This document shows positions 1 through 11,734 of a stretch of 64,000 nt of DNA, piece after piece. The stretch comes from Paramacrobiotus metropolitanus (lineage: Eukaryota > Tardigrada > Eutardigrada > Parachela > Macrobiotidae). The notes beneath the pieces are model-generated. The model made no database searches and had not been told where the DNA came from. It was given only the letters and a program-made list of their open reading frames with translations. The position numbers were made by a program, and so were the translations under genes. The stretch's first letter is position 1. Every line of letters begins with the position of its first letter. The stretch lies in the NCBI RefSeq assembly GCF_019649055.1, contig NW_026570230.1:1488001-1552000 (forward strand), given 5' to 3'.

Positions 1-27
1 GACCGTACCGTTGTATTGTCTCCACAG

Positions 28-697
28 CCTGCACAATTCAGCCGCACCATCGTCCCCGTCTGCCTGCCCACCGCCGCCGATGGTGCTCCCGGCAGCAAAT
101 GCTACGTCACCGGCTGGGGTAACACCGGCAAACGCACCGCTCTGGGCTTCGGCGAATACCTTCGTCTGATCGAAGCCGCCGATGCCGGCAAACTGCCCAA
201 GGATGTGGCCAACATGCTGCGCGGTACCTCCGTCATCCACCAGGTGGACGTTAACATCAGCGAACAGTCCTACTGCAACACCCAGTACGGTGGTGTCATC
301 GATGACAGCATGGTCTGCGCTGCTGCTCCCGGCAAAGACACGTAAGTACCACTATTTTTTTACCAAGGTCCTCCTCGTTTAGCGACAGGGTGGCAACAGG
401 GATGGGCGCATCCGTGTAAAGGTCAGGAACACCGCTTAATGATGATTGGCGTTGCAGGTGCCAGGGTGACAGTGGTGGCCCATTGGTCTGCGACCGCGCT
501 GATGGCCAGCCTGGATTCGTCCTGGTCGGTGTAACCTCGTGGGGCCGGTAAGTTGTGATTAATCAGTGGAGCAGTTGTGCATGTATTTAATGAATTGGTG
601 TTCTTACAGTGGCTGCGCTCAGGCTGGTTACCCTGGCGTCTACGGTCGCACTGCTCACGTACTCGACTGGATCACCGAAACCATGTACTCCAAATAA
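28..697 (+). CDS. Trypsin-like serine protease, 3' part
   Basis: Secreted S1-family (chymotrypsin fold) endopeptidase; the 5' exons with the signal peptide and the catalytic His and Asp lie off the left edge. Exons read 28-341, 458-547 and 610-697, all with GT-AG junctions and matching phase; stop TAA at 695-697. The visible part has the VTGWG segment, the active-site motif TCQGDSGGP with the catalytic Ser, and the [15 protein letters not shown] segment near the C-terminus. Asp stands six residues before the catalytic Ser (KDTCQGDS), the S1-pocket residue that gives trypsin-like cleavage after Arg or Lys. An extra loop of about 20 residues rich in Leu, Ala and Lys (about 151-215) follows the GWG motif. 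An AATAAA overlaps the stop codon (693-698). Family certain; biological role (digestive or other) unknown. Confidence 0.92.
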
Positions 698-1031
698 ATC
701 ACTAAATTTACGCTTCTCCAGCTTTCACGCACTGCTTTTTACCGGTTTTAATTAATTGGTCTGGGTACAGGAGATTTTTATGCAAAATGTTGTTTTTGCG
801 AAACACACAGGTTGCCACTAATTATGCATGAGCAACTATCAAAAATGCAAAAACGAAGCAAAAGATCGAAATAAAAGTGGCAAATACTAAAGCGCCCGGT
901 TTCGTTACACAGATTAAACTTGATATATTTGTGCTTATGTGCAGCTGGGACAAGCCACGCCAATCTAAAGATCATAAGAAAAATTAATTAAGTCACATTT
1001 GCAGATACTAGTATTATATCTTGAACATTTT
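698..1031. other. Intergenic, convergent gene ends
   Basis: Space between the 3' end of the protease and the 3' end of the MFSD6-like gene. AT-rich; no coding signal seen on either strand. Confidence 0.5.
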
Positions 1032-4000
1032 TTAATAAACAATGGTAACACGCAAGGAAGATTTTCGAGGTTTTGCCACGTCTAATCGTTGTGACGATTC
1101 CGCGACAGATCCCTGACGGCTTTGTTTAGTACTCTTATCCAAAACAACCATAGCCGTGCTGTAACGCCTGGTAAATGCGTCCATCCGGGCGAACTTTTGT
1201 AAATCTTCCTCGTCTTCCTTGCTCAGTTGGGAAATCTTGCGCTGACTGTCTTTCCTGGCCCTCGCTGCTGCTTATAAGATGCAAAAGCATTGTCTGACGA
1301 ATTTGTTTTAAACATTAAATGCTTGTAAAAAAGGTCTTACTGTACTTGTACAAGAATTTCGATAAATAAAAATGTGTATAAGCCTGGTGTACAATTAGCG
1401 CCTAGCGTTAGCTGCGCATAAAAATTATTATGAATCATGTGGAAAATTACAAAAAAAATTGCAAATTCTGAATTGCGTAAACTTTACGTTTTATTCGGGG
1501 TGGACGATTGTCCGTTGAACGGGATATCCTCGGGCTCCAGCGCAGATCAGCGCGGGAACATCGTGGGGTCACGCGCGGAACACCCAAGCTATACCGCCGA
1601 GAAAAAGCATCCATTTTCGCTAATTGTCGTAGATGTTCGCTCTCATCCAAATTAATTAGTTCGCATTCGGCACCGGGAGTGCTTGTCTTTTCACCTATAC
1701 CAATAATTAACAAGAGCACTGTTGATAGGTTTTTTATGTATTTGCTCCCAAAGTCCCAATTCCCCAAAAATGGAACTGTTGCGTAAATTTAGCACTTGAT
1801 GGAGTTCGCAGCAAGTATTTCCATTACAGTTTTAAGAAGATATATATGTACAGTATTTACATACAATTTAATTTTATGTGTAATCAAGCAATGCATTATA
1901 ATGACTGATATGTTTAGCTACAGGCCATAACGCGCTGCATACGGCACATATTGTACATAATTAGTAATGAAGTGTAATACGTTAGTATACTTCTGTGGAC
2001 AGCATATTGTGTGAAATCTTTGAACAAGCGTACCATGTTGCACTATTGTTTCCGGCCTCATATACGGAAGTTTTCGAAGACAGGAATAGAACAAAGTAGC
2101 ATAAGCGCAACCCACACCAAAGGATACGCCTCCAAATATTTGGTACGTCAGTCGTGCACCAAATTGTTCGAAAAGTATTCCTCCAACCAAACTACCGACA
2201 CTTCGTCCTGCACAACAAATGTAATATAAATTAAGTGCAAACTCACAGACACTATTAATTTATCGTGATAGTTTTACAGAGGCGATAAGAACAGGATTAC
2301 CTGCAAGGTGATCCTTGTACACGGATAAACCAAAATCTGCTACAGTACGTATAAGATCTTATTCAGAGTTAATTAAGGTTTGCACTCTATTCTACATCAT
2401 GGTCCTTCGCCATTCTGCATTAATAGTATCTACTATCTACGGTACCTGTTTACGGTAATTATTATTATTTAGAAAGTTGTCTTAGCAGGCGCAGCCATTT
2501 GTAAATTTATTACTGAACAAAGTTTCTGTAAATCATTGAACTTCTAACAGATGTAGCACAGTAACTGTTTATTAAATTTTGTCGAGGTCAAACAAAATTT
2601 TATGTACTTGTACTGTAAATATAATATTATCACTACGTATTTGAGGCGTTTTTAAATCTTCATTCTGATTAATAAGTCAATGTACTTTATATCATTCTGT
2701 GGATTATACCGTATTGTACAAAATAATAATGTTAATACCGAAAGCATTATGTGCGCTGGCACTAATGCCTTGTATTGTAGCCAAATAGGCCGGCGCGATT
2801 TTGCCACAATACACGGAAATGACCACCCACAGCAATGTAGTCGTGAAGGCCTCCAAGATTTCCACCGGCAACACCAACAAAGCATTGCTGATGAAGGAAT
2901 AAGCGATAAATCGGCATCCGTACAGCATAACGCAGCAGATAATTAGGTTGGTATGGCCAACGTATTTGACGATAATGGTGGAAGCAGCAATAAGCGGAAT
3001 CGCCGACACAGCCGAAACTGTGTTGGTCAGACCGAGCAACCATTTTGGGGAGCCAATATAATCCATGAACAAAAACAGATAGCTGCAAATAAATGGACGT
3101 TGCATGCACCATAAAAATCCTGAAAAAATTAAAATGTCTTTATAAAAAAATCTATTTTTTAATTGTACAACAGGCATCAATACAGCATATATAACTGACG
3201 AAATTTTTCAAATTGCACTGTACATATAGCCAAACCTCTCCAGGAATCCCCAAGCGCAGCCAGCATAGAATACCATAAAAACGAATCCACAGATTCGGGG
3301 ATTTTCCAAAACTCGCCGTACATTTGCCCAAATGATTTCTGTTTTTTGCGGAAGAGGAACACTCATAAAACATACGATAACGGTAGCCAAAGCATGGGCC
3401 GCGCAGTAAATATTAAACGCCGGCGAGTAATCCGCAGCGCTGTCAGGATCGCTAACTCCACCAATCATCCACCCGGAAATGGCAGGAAAAATACAGACTC
3501 CCAGAAGGGAAAATGTTCTTTGAAATCTCAAATCGCCTGCATATTCCTCTGTTAGCCGGTAAGCTGTGGCATCCAGAGCCGAGAACACCGTATTGATACA
3601 AACTGTTGCCGCAATACGCAGTGTGAGGTATATGAGAAAGGTCGTCATACGGCTTGAAAATCTCGATTCACTTTTATTGCATGATAGCACAAAACTGGAG
3701 CGAATTTCACAAAAGATTTTCTCCTGGTTTGGCATTTTGCAGTGATCCGACAATGTTTTATTCTCAAATGGCTGTACTAAATCCATGGGATTAACGATGT
3801 AATGATTTTTCGGCACATTGTTTTGATTAGAAGTGCTCGTATTTCCGTGGCAGTTTGCAGTTACGGAAGTGTTATCGAAGGACGCAATTGAACAAATTTC
3901 GTTGGCAGGAGAAAGGAAGACATGTGATGAAATTATTTTCCCACTTTTGCAGTATAACTCGGTGTTGATTTGCTGCGTGACCTTTTGATAGGTGATCGTA

Positions 4001-4458
4001 GTGGGGATGACGACAGGGACGGCTAACCATAGTAACACATGCACGCCAATGCTGATAAGACTGATTAGGATAAGAACACTTTTTGCGCTGCCGGTGCGGT
4101 GTGCCACATATCCAAACAACGGTGGACCAATGTAGCTGACGAACGGGAGGATGGCGTATATGACAGCTGCATCGGTCACTGTGAGACCCAGACTCCGCAG
4201 ATGCAGTGTTAGGAAAGGATATAAGGCCGTCATACCTGCAATGCGTAGACGATGGCCCTTATTGAATTAGACAGTGATGCTGTACTTCGAAGTATAAATA
4301 TTACCTCCGTATAACAACAGCATGAGTAATTTAACCGAGACCAGATGCTTGTTAATCCGGAGCCAGGGCTTTCGCGCGTCATTGTTTGCTTCCGGTCGGG
4401 ATGGAGTCGGTTGCGATTTATCGCTGTCTTCTTCTTTAATTGGCTCAATCGCTGCCAT
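1032..4458 (-). CDS. MFSD6-like major facilitator transporter
   Basis: Twelve-helix MFS membrane protein related to animal MFSD6; substrate unknown. Exons (minus): 4458-4305, 4235-3236, 3082-2739, 2207-2034, then a terminal exon. Phases agree at each join, and the joins restore family motifs: WGFLE|SYLFLFMDYIGSP across 3236/3082 and NAFG|RSVGSLVGGILF across 2739/2207. The start is ATG 4458, followed by a charged cytosolic tail of about 40 residues. The 1-kb exon carries a large loop between early helices with many Asn-X-Ser/Thr sites and cysteines, as in MFSD6 proteins. Two candidate terminal exons follow: about 1694 (or 1718) to 1447, and 1267-1032. Both accept phase 1 and both encode LxxLxxMDAF(S/T)RRYS, so they look like duplicated alternative C-termini. 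The 2034 donor is the least certain junction. Confidence 0.85.
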
Positions 4459-4906
4459 TATAATTCAAGGGGGCACTGGATGACAAGGCTTCAGTGTTCG
4501 TTTTGTTTTGTTTAATCGATTAAACGGTTTTGTTAATACAGTATGTAGCAACGCGTCATTATATAGAAAATGTGCGTATAAACAACGCTAGTGTCGCATA
4601 TTTGAAAATAGCAGCAACAGCTTTCTTCAGCAGGTTCACGTTTAATTCACAACTCCACGTCTGAGCAGATCATTCATTGCACATGCGGTAGTACAGTAGT
4701 ACTGCAAGTAGACTATCACACTAGCGGTACCGATAGCGAAATACATCGGAACTACTCTGTATGTAGACATACTAGAGCAGTACATGTTAGTATGCACTGG
4801 CAAACCTGACGGAGAGTTGTAAAAATTACAGAGTTTTCATTTATATATTCTAACCATTTAAATGCACAATGCACTGCACACTCTCAATGCTTGCAGTTAT
4901 GGCAGT

Positions 4907-6280
4907 CTATTCTTCCCTAGAATAACGATACGTGGAACCAGCCGGATTCCTGTAGCCTCCGTCAAAAAATACTGTCGTCGCGTTGATGAAGGGATTTTCA
5001 ATGATAAAGCGCACCAGATCGGCGAACTCTTCCGGTGTACCCGGGCGCACCGGGAACATCATCGATCGCATAGATTCCCGAGCAATAACACCGGCTCCAT
5101 CACGAAATAAAATGGGCGTCAACATGGGACCTAAAATCATACCTACTGAATCGTCGGGATACCGGTGACGTTCTTAATGCGAATATGATTGCGGATCGTA
5201 CCACTGTAACATCTCTTTTTCAAACTTCTTGCTCGGAGATGCTTGCCTTTGCTTACCGTAAGTACATATATGCAAAGCGCACATCCGAGTCTTACCTGGT
5301 GCAATATCCACGACACGTATTCCAAACTCCGATAATTCGCGAGCCAGCGGCACGGTCATCCCGGCAATGGCCGCCTTCCCGGATGAATACGCAACATGCT
5401 CGGCCGGTGGATCAACCATGGTACGGCTGGAGACTGTGATGATGACAGCGGGTCCTTCTTTATTTTGTCGCGTCTGTGTTTCTCTCATCAGCGCCACGGA
5501 CAAACGGATGACGTTGAACGTACCGAAAACGTTCACCTGTTTCAGCATATGCATATAATATGTATTGCACATATGCTATATATACTTAATTGAAATAAAT
5601 AAGCACTTACGTTGTAGCATCTTATGAAATCTTCCATCGGGTGTGGTGTGTTCGTTTTGGCATCGTACGTTAGAATACCCGTTACCGGTATTCCAGCAGA
5701 GGTCACAACGCAGTCCAGCCGGTTGTGTTTGCTGCGGATTTCGTCGATCACTGCCGTTACTTGTTCCTCACTTGTAACCTTGTTGGCCAAGATTCACATC
5801 AACTGTAAGTAATGAGTTACCTAGCCGTTGATATTTGAAATTTAAATATTTTCTGCCCTGGCGTTAGAGGCAGTTTTTATATATTTATTTGTGCCAATTT
5901 GGACGTCGTCTTCAGTTCTTAATTACCAACAAACAGTTTTATGTCAGCGCCTAAAATAGTGGACAAAATATGACCACAAATGATTTCAGTGCACTTACAT
6001 CCGCAGCCCGCAAACAAATGTTGTCCTTGTCTGTTGCCCATTTGGAAATGGCGTCGGGCAGATCGAGGACAAACACCGTTGCTCCTTTGCCTGCGAGAAA
6101 TTCCGCGGCTCCTCTACCCAGACCGGAAGCACCACCGGTCACTATAGCTACGAAATCCTGCAACACGGTTATACGTGTACTGGTATTTTTACAAAAAAAA
6201 ACAACAAAGAATGCAAGCATACGTATAGCACGGGGACGTGTCGATGGCACAAATAATATTACCTTTCCAATCGTATGCAT
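4907..6280 (-). CDS. HSD17B10: 3-hydroxyacyl-CoA dehydrogenase type-2 (HSD17B10-like SDR)
   Basis: Short-chain dehydrogenase/reductase. In animals the orthologue is mitochondrial, oxidises 3-hydroxy(-2-methyl)acyl-CoA with NAD in isoleucine and fatty acid breakdown, and is a subunit of mitochondrial RNase P. Exons (minus): 6280-6263, 6157-5999, 5778-5611, 5536-5296, 5130-4907, giving 269 residues against about 261 in human. Seen: cofactor motif TGGASGLG (residues 13-20), DVTSEEQV, DVxxAGI-like strand, NVFGTFNVIRL, catalytic Ser152, Tyr165 and Lys169 in YSSGK, IAPG|PMLTP, and the near-C-terminal FADLVRFIIENPFINA, which is characteristic of HSD17B10. The acceptor at 5779 ends in AACAAG rather than CAG; it was chosen because it restores AADVTSEEQV. 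Its neighbour upstream in transcription is intergenic; downstream lies the MFSD6-like gene on the same strand, 448 bases away. Confidence 0.93.
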
Positions 6281-7223
6281 TTTGGAAAATAGCCGTATAT
6301 ACGGCACCAAATCTCCTGAAAAACACCGGATCTTCTTTTTACATATAGCGACTTGATTCCAAGGTATTGTTGTGATTTTCAGTTACTCGCAGTTAGCCAT
6401 AATCTTTTAAAAACGTAGACGCTGCTAATACCATCCGACTAGGCCAAAGTGACGATGTATTGCAGATTTACTACTATGGCAGACCATAAAACCAGGACAG
6501 CTGAATTTGGACTTCGAGCCCAGCTTGTTTTAAGCGCCTCGAGGATCTAGTAAATATTTCATGTGGAAACTGCCCAGTCACGCTATCGACCGTTTCTTAC
6601 TAGGAAAACTGTTTAGTCGATAAGCTCCAGTGCAAAAACAAGTCATCTTCAGGGCACTGCTGTTCGTCTTATCGGAATAACAGAATTGCTATCGGCCTCT
6701 CAAGACCCAAAGGCGGAAGACAACAGAGCGAGTCCTAAATACTCGTACAACTACCTTACTATAGAGTGCGTACATAAGTATTTGAGTTTCGCGAACGTTT
6801 AACTGTACCAAATCTACCGATCTGGCGTTAACTGAGCTTAAATTTGGCTTTTTTCATGTCAGTTTAGCGTTCTAAACTACTCTGAAGTATAAAATGTTTC
6901 AATTTTACAAACGGCAATTCAATTTCGACGAACCAGCAATACAACGATCGATGCATGCTAAAAAAGTGTTTGATGCCAAACAATATCGACACTGACATTG
7001 TAAATGGTGTAGCAATTCCAACACCCCAAATAACCGGATCACTTATTGCAAAATATATATTAGGATAGTAGTCAGCTTTACTTCATAATATGTAACATTT
7101 CACTACTCCCACTTTATCATTTATGGGGTGCAAAACCGTTTTGTATTTGGTGCAAACATTCACAAGTGCTCCAAATCATGTATTGTGCTGTTTAAACCAA
7201 GCAGTAGTGGTAGAAGGTCTTCT
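6281..7223. other. Intergenic
   Basis: Upstream of the HSD17B10-like gene and downstream of the first cysteine-rich gene. One copy of TACTCGTA at 6740. No gene recognised on either strand. Confidence 0.5.
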
Positions 7224-8485
7224 TTAATAACCAGAACCACTAATATTTGGCGTTGCATCGGCAACAACCGTTGTTTTCGCATCTTCCTCCAGTCCCTTCA
7301 CTATCTGCTGTACGCACTCTGGCACCGGTGTATCAAGCGGGCAGAACGGTTTATCGTCCGTATACATCTGCTTGGGGATATCATCGCGGGATTTGCAATA
7401 CGGAGCGAAAATCGTATCTACTAGCTGATCGATCCGTTTTAGGACTGTGTCGGGCATTTGATCAGGACGAGCTCGGGTGCTGACAAAGATAATGGGCTCG
7501 ACGCAGATTTCGGTAACGTAATTCGCCTTGGCACAGCTATAAACTATGCAGTAGGTGTTGTAGTTGCAGGCGGCCACCGTAAAATATGCAGGTTCTGCAA
7601 AGTACTAACACAATCTCACCGGCATTGTCATGACCTTTGAAATATACACCACTTTAAACAACGGAAGGATACTTACGAATCGCACAGTCCATGGAGATTT
7701 TATTATAATAACGGTAGCCATTGGCACCAGCAGTTCCTGGATAGAATTCAGAGGTGGCTGAACAAACTGCGTCAGAAGAATTCTCACAGGAATATGTCGT
7801 CAACAGCTGGTATTCGGCCGGTGTTGTAGAGAACGGAACAACTGTTTTACCCAAGCCTTTAATGGTCAACCGCCTGTTGGTCATCAGTGGTGCTCCGGGA
7901 AGCAACATCCGGTAAGTGTGCCATAAACCCTGCGTCTAACAACAAACAACATAATAGGCAAATTGTACCAATTTCTTATTGTTTACACATCTATAGAAAT
8001 TCTACAGCTGCAAGCAAATTTGAATTGTAGCACATATATAAATGTATGATATATGCAGATTTACACAGACTGAAGTAAGCAGTAGCAAAAAGAAACTTCG
8101 TCGCAGTACGAGTAATTTAAGTAAACCTTTTCGGGCTGGTAGTTGTGCATTGGCGGAAGCTGAACAGGATAATCACCACATTTCCTGGTGTTGGTGTTTA
8201 CTGTAGGAGGCGGTGGAAGGTACGCAGCAGCGTATAACGGTGTCTGATACGGAGGATACGCCGGCAGTTGGTTGTAATACTGAGCGCCGACCAAAGAAAA
8301 TGAACCACCTGAAATTGCTTAAATTTGATTCAACATGCAAAAGCACACGTATATATAGAATTACCAAAAATCTTTTAAACATCTTTTAAACAGCAGCCGA
8401 AAAAACTCAGCATTCTTTGTAATCTCCCTTGCAACTTGCAAGCAAGTGTATTACCGATGGTTACGAACCAGTAAAGCAGCTCCAT
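7224..8485 (-). CDS. Secreted cysteine-rich protein, tandem copy A
   Basis: Family not recognised. Exons (minus): 8485-8455, 8308-8127, 7935-7677, 7594-7224; 280 residues. A short first exon starts MELLYWFVTIG and, with the next exon, gives a signal peptide ending near VGA. A Pro/Tyr/Ala-rich stretch (YPPYQTPLYAAAY, PPPPTV) follows, then KCGDYPVQLPPM. The cysteine-rich core (11 Cys in the mature part) contains WHTYRMLLPGAP, MDCAI, AACNYNTYCIVYSC, PYCKSRDDIPKQ and CVQQIVKGLEEDAK. The protein ends GSGY. An AG acceptor lies about 5 bases before the ATG (CATTTGCAG), so a spliced 5' UTR exon upstream is likely. Exon phases and lengths match copy B (31, about 190, 259 and about 370 bases), so the two are tandem duplicates. 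The last-exon cysteines could form a cystine-knot-like fold, but this is only a guess. Confidence 0.82.
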
Positions 8486-8810
8486 TTTTCTGCAAATGCA
8501 AGTTTCATACAGTGGATTTCTATACTAACTATTTCAGCTGGCCCAATCGATAATTATGTAATAAAGTAAGACTTGTGGTAATCAAAGATTGTTTGGGAGC
8601 TTTGTAGATGCATATTTTAGCCGCCTGGGCGATTGCATAACGGTTAACATCTCCATAACCATCTCCATAAAATAACTTTTTATGTAGCACTTGCAGCCAG
8701 TACGTTTATTTTGTACGCTAGCAAAAAACGATTGAAAAAAGAATGGAAAAAGCCAAACAGAAAACGAGATAGCAGAACAATAACTTCGATTTCAGTGTTT
8801 CAGTAGTACA

Positions 8811-9179
8811 TTACATACAAAACACATACAGTGGAACCTCCCGACCCTGATCACACTCTCGGTAATCGGTACGGGGTTCCTTGATCAAGGTTTGGGGGCG
8901 TTTGGGGTTTAAATGGGAAATGGATATATTACATGTTATACGGCGTAGTTTATTAATTATGTAAAATTTATATATCCGAAAATAAATCAATTGACCGTTG
9001 CCCGTTACCACCCCTTGTTCAATGACTTCACCAAATTCGAATATTTCGTTCACTTCCGAAACACAACGTTTATCGGTTTCTTTGCCGCGATACTTGCTAC
9101 TGGAAGTTCTGGAACCAACTAGAGCCAGTTCGAGTTTGTGTATCTGATTGGCTGGATCACTTTTGCCTCGAATTGACAT
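8811..9179 (-). CDS. Uncertain open reading frame between the tandem pair
   Basis: A 122-codon frame from ATG 9179 with no recognised domain. The first two thirds (MSIRGKSDPANQIHKLE, then a Ser/Lys-rich part and a Glu-rich EVNEIFEFGEVIEQG) have a base composition like coding DNA. The middle (about 8920-8990) is AT-rich and may be an intron. No signal peptide or membrane segment was seen. It may be a small gene, a fragment, or chance. Confidence 0.25.
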   Translation of the reverse strand: MSIRGKSDPANQIHKLELALVGSRTSSSKYRGKETDKRCVSEVNEIFEFGEVIEQGVVTGNGQLIYFRIYKFYIINKLRRITCNISISHLNPKRPQTLIKEPRTDYRECDQGREVPLYVFCM

Positions 9180-9663
9180 GTATCTTGCGCCAGCGATATT
9201 TAATTAATTTAGGATGGGAATAATACTATTGGTGTTATCAATTACAAACCACTTCAGACAAACCAATAGTAAAATACTTATAAATGCGCTTTCTGGCACG
9301 TTTAGTACCCGACAACCGGGTACAATTATAAAAATTATTAAAAAAGTACGAGTACAAATTTTTCGGTCTCGAACCATATCGATCTACTTTGTAATAAGTA
9401 ATAGCTATTATATGAATGGTGCAGATTGCAGAGTATCTACATTTTCTCATAGTTGCAGTACTGGCTCTACATTTTTATAGAGTAGTAAACAAGTTGAAAC
9501 CTTTATACAATGTAGATTATGCAGTGCTTTAGTACTCATATGATAATTCCCACTAGAAGTATTTCAACTGATTATACTCGTATTAGTCAAGTATCCACAA
9601 ATTGCAAGCATGTCTGGTAGCGTATACACCAACAATTAATTTTGGCCGCGTAGGGACAGGTCT

Positions 9664-10902
9664 TCAATAACCGGAGCCCTTTGCCGCTACATCCAAGGCA
9701 ACCGGTACCACCGTGTTTTTCGCATCGTCCTCCAGTCCCTTGACTATCTGCTGTACGCATTCTGGTACAGGTGTATCCAGTGGGCAGAAAGGTTTGTCTT
9801 CCGTATATATCTGCTTGGGGATATCGTCGCGTGACTTGCAATACGGAGCGAAAATCATATCCACGACTTGGTCAATGCGTTTTAAAACTTTGTCGGCCAT
9901 ATGATCGGGGCGGGCCCGGGTGCTGACGAAAATAATGGGCTTGGTGCAGGTGTCGGTAACGTAGTTGGGTGCGGCACAGCTATAGGCGATGCAATATGTG
10001 TGGTACTTGCAGGCGACAACTGTGATATATGCCGGTTCTAAAAAAAAGCAGCACAATCGCACTGGCATCGCCATGACCTTTTCAACTAGAAATAGACGTG
10101 CTATATATAATATCAACGTAATACTCGTACCACAATACTTACGAATCGCACAGTCCATGGTGATTCTGTTAAAGTATCGGTAGCCGTTAGTACCAGCGAT
10201 GCCTGGATAGAATTCTGAATTGCATGAACAAACTGCGTCAGTGTCATTATCACAGGAATATGTCGTTAGGAGTTGGTATTCGGCCGGTATTGTTGAGAAT
10301 GGAACGACTGTTTTACCCAGACTTTGAATGGTCAGCTGCCGGTTGGTCATCACAGGGGCGCCGGGAAGTAGCACCCGGTAAGTGTGCCATATGCCATCTG
10401 TCTACGCACGCAAACTGACTACATTTTTATACGATTAACATATCGCCAGAAGTTCTGTAGGTAAGCGTGCAAGCAGGTTATTGCAAAGCCAAGGTTATTG
10501 CTTTTGAAATAGGTAAAACTCTGAAGTCAGAAGCTGCATAAAAAAGCGTCGCAGTAGCAACTTACCTTTTCGGGTTGAAAGTTCCGCATTGGCGGAAGTC
10601 GAACAGGATAATCACCACATTTTCTGGTGCTCGTGTTCGCTACAGGAGGCGGTTGAGGGTATGCGGCAGCATAGAACGGTGGCGGGTTATATGGAAGATG
10701 CGCTGGTAGTTGGTACTGCACTTGATTGTAATTCATTCTCAATTGGCCATTGACAAAAAATAATGCACCACCTGAAATTTACAGACGGGATTCAATATTC
10801 GGAATTGATGTAGATGTTTTCATTTAAACAGTAGTTTCGAAAACTGAGCAGTTTTCTAGGTTCTGTATTACCAATGGTTACGAACCAGTAAAACAGGTAC
10901 AT
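9664..10902 (-). CDS. Secreted cysteine-rich protein, tandem copy B
   Basis: Paralogue of the gene at 7224-8485; family not recognised. Exons (minus): 10902-10872, 10771-10566, 10401-10143, 10037-9664; 289 residues. The signal peptide is split between exons 1 and 2 (MYLFYWFVTIGG, then ALFFVNG). A Pro/Tyr/Asn-rich stretch follows, then KCGDYPVRLPPM, WHTYRVLLPGAPVM, MDCAI, VACKYHTYCIAYSC, PYCKSRDDIPKQ and CVQQIVKGLEDDAK, ending GSGY. It has one extra Cys compared with copy A (AVCSC against AVCSA). The last intron (10142-10038) is 105 bases, divisible by three and free of stops, so an unspliced message would still read through to the C-terminus. As in copy A, an acceptor-like AG (TTTGCAG) lies just before the ATG, suggesting a 5' UTR intron. 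Confidence 0.82.
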
Positions 10903-11734
10903 TTTCCTGCAAATCCAGATTTTATTAATCTTAATTTCTATTCTAAAAATTACAACTGCGTCAATTATGTAATGAGGCAGGCTTAAAATAGGTCCTAACC
11001 ATCTAATGCGGCAATGCCCATAAAACATGCCGTAACCAAATTTTGTTTGGTAGCCTTTCAATGTGATGTTGCAGTCGTCTGTGCTGATAGTTGCATAACG
11101 CTTAATTATTCACCATTTTCAAAGAACACCCCCAACATTGATTAATGCTTGGAAGCCAATGCGTTTCTTCGTGTTTATTAGCAAAAACGTGATCAAAAAA
11201 GAAGATCAAAGGCCAAACAGAGAATTTGATAGTGTGGCGATGACTTTGATTTTACCATGTCTTCGATGGTTACATAAGAAACTGAAGATTGACTTTGCAA
11301 AGCTCAGTTAGCTACTTAAACAGGAATTAAGGCGATTGCAAACATAAATTGGGTATTTATTCAAAAAGGGATCGTGTACAATGTATGTACTGCTTAATTA
11401 ATGCGCTATTATTCTAAATCTAAAGCAGTTGTGTCTGGTTGTAGCCTTCAACTTATGAATCGAAATTAACGACAGGTTTCTGATGAACGCTTCCTTTTAC
11501 ATATGTCTCGCAATCCAAGTATTACAACTTTTTTAACATTTTGTTAACTTCCACACACTGCTGGCCGTGCGCCCCAGTTATGCATAAACAGAGTAAAACA
11601 TTGTGTGTTTAATTACTGCAACACCTACAACGTATCATTATATCATACAAGTAAGAGTTTTCACGTAAAACTAACTGGCCAACAAGCAACAAAAGAACTC
11701 CGAACGTCTCGTATAAAGACTGTGAGAATCCTGA
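10903..11734. other. Intergenic
   Basis: Upstream of cysteine-rich copy B and downstream of the sugar transporter gene. No gene or RNA recognised. A 5' UTR exon for copy B is expected somewhere here. Confidence 0.45.
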
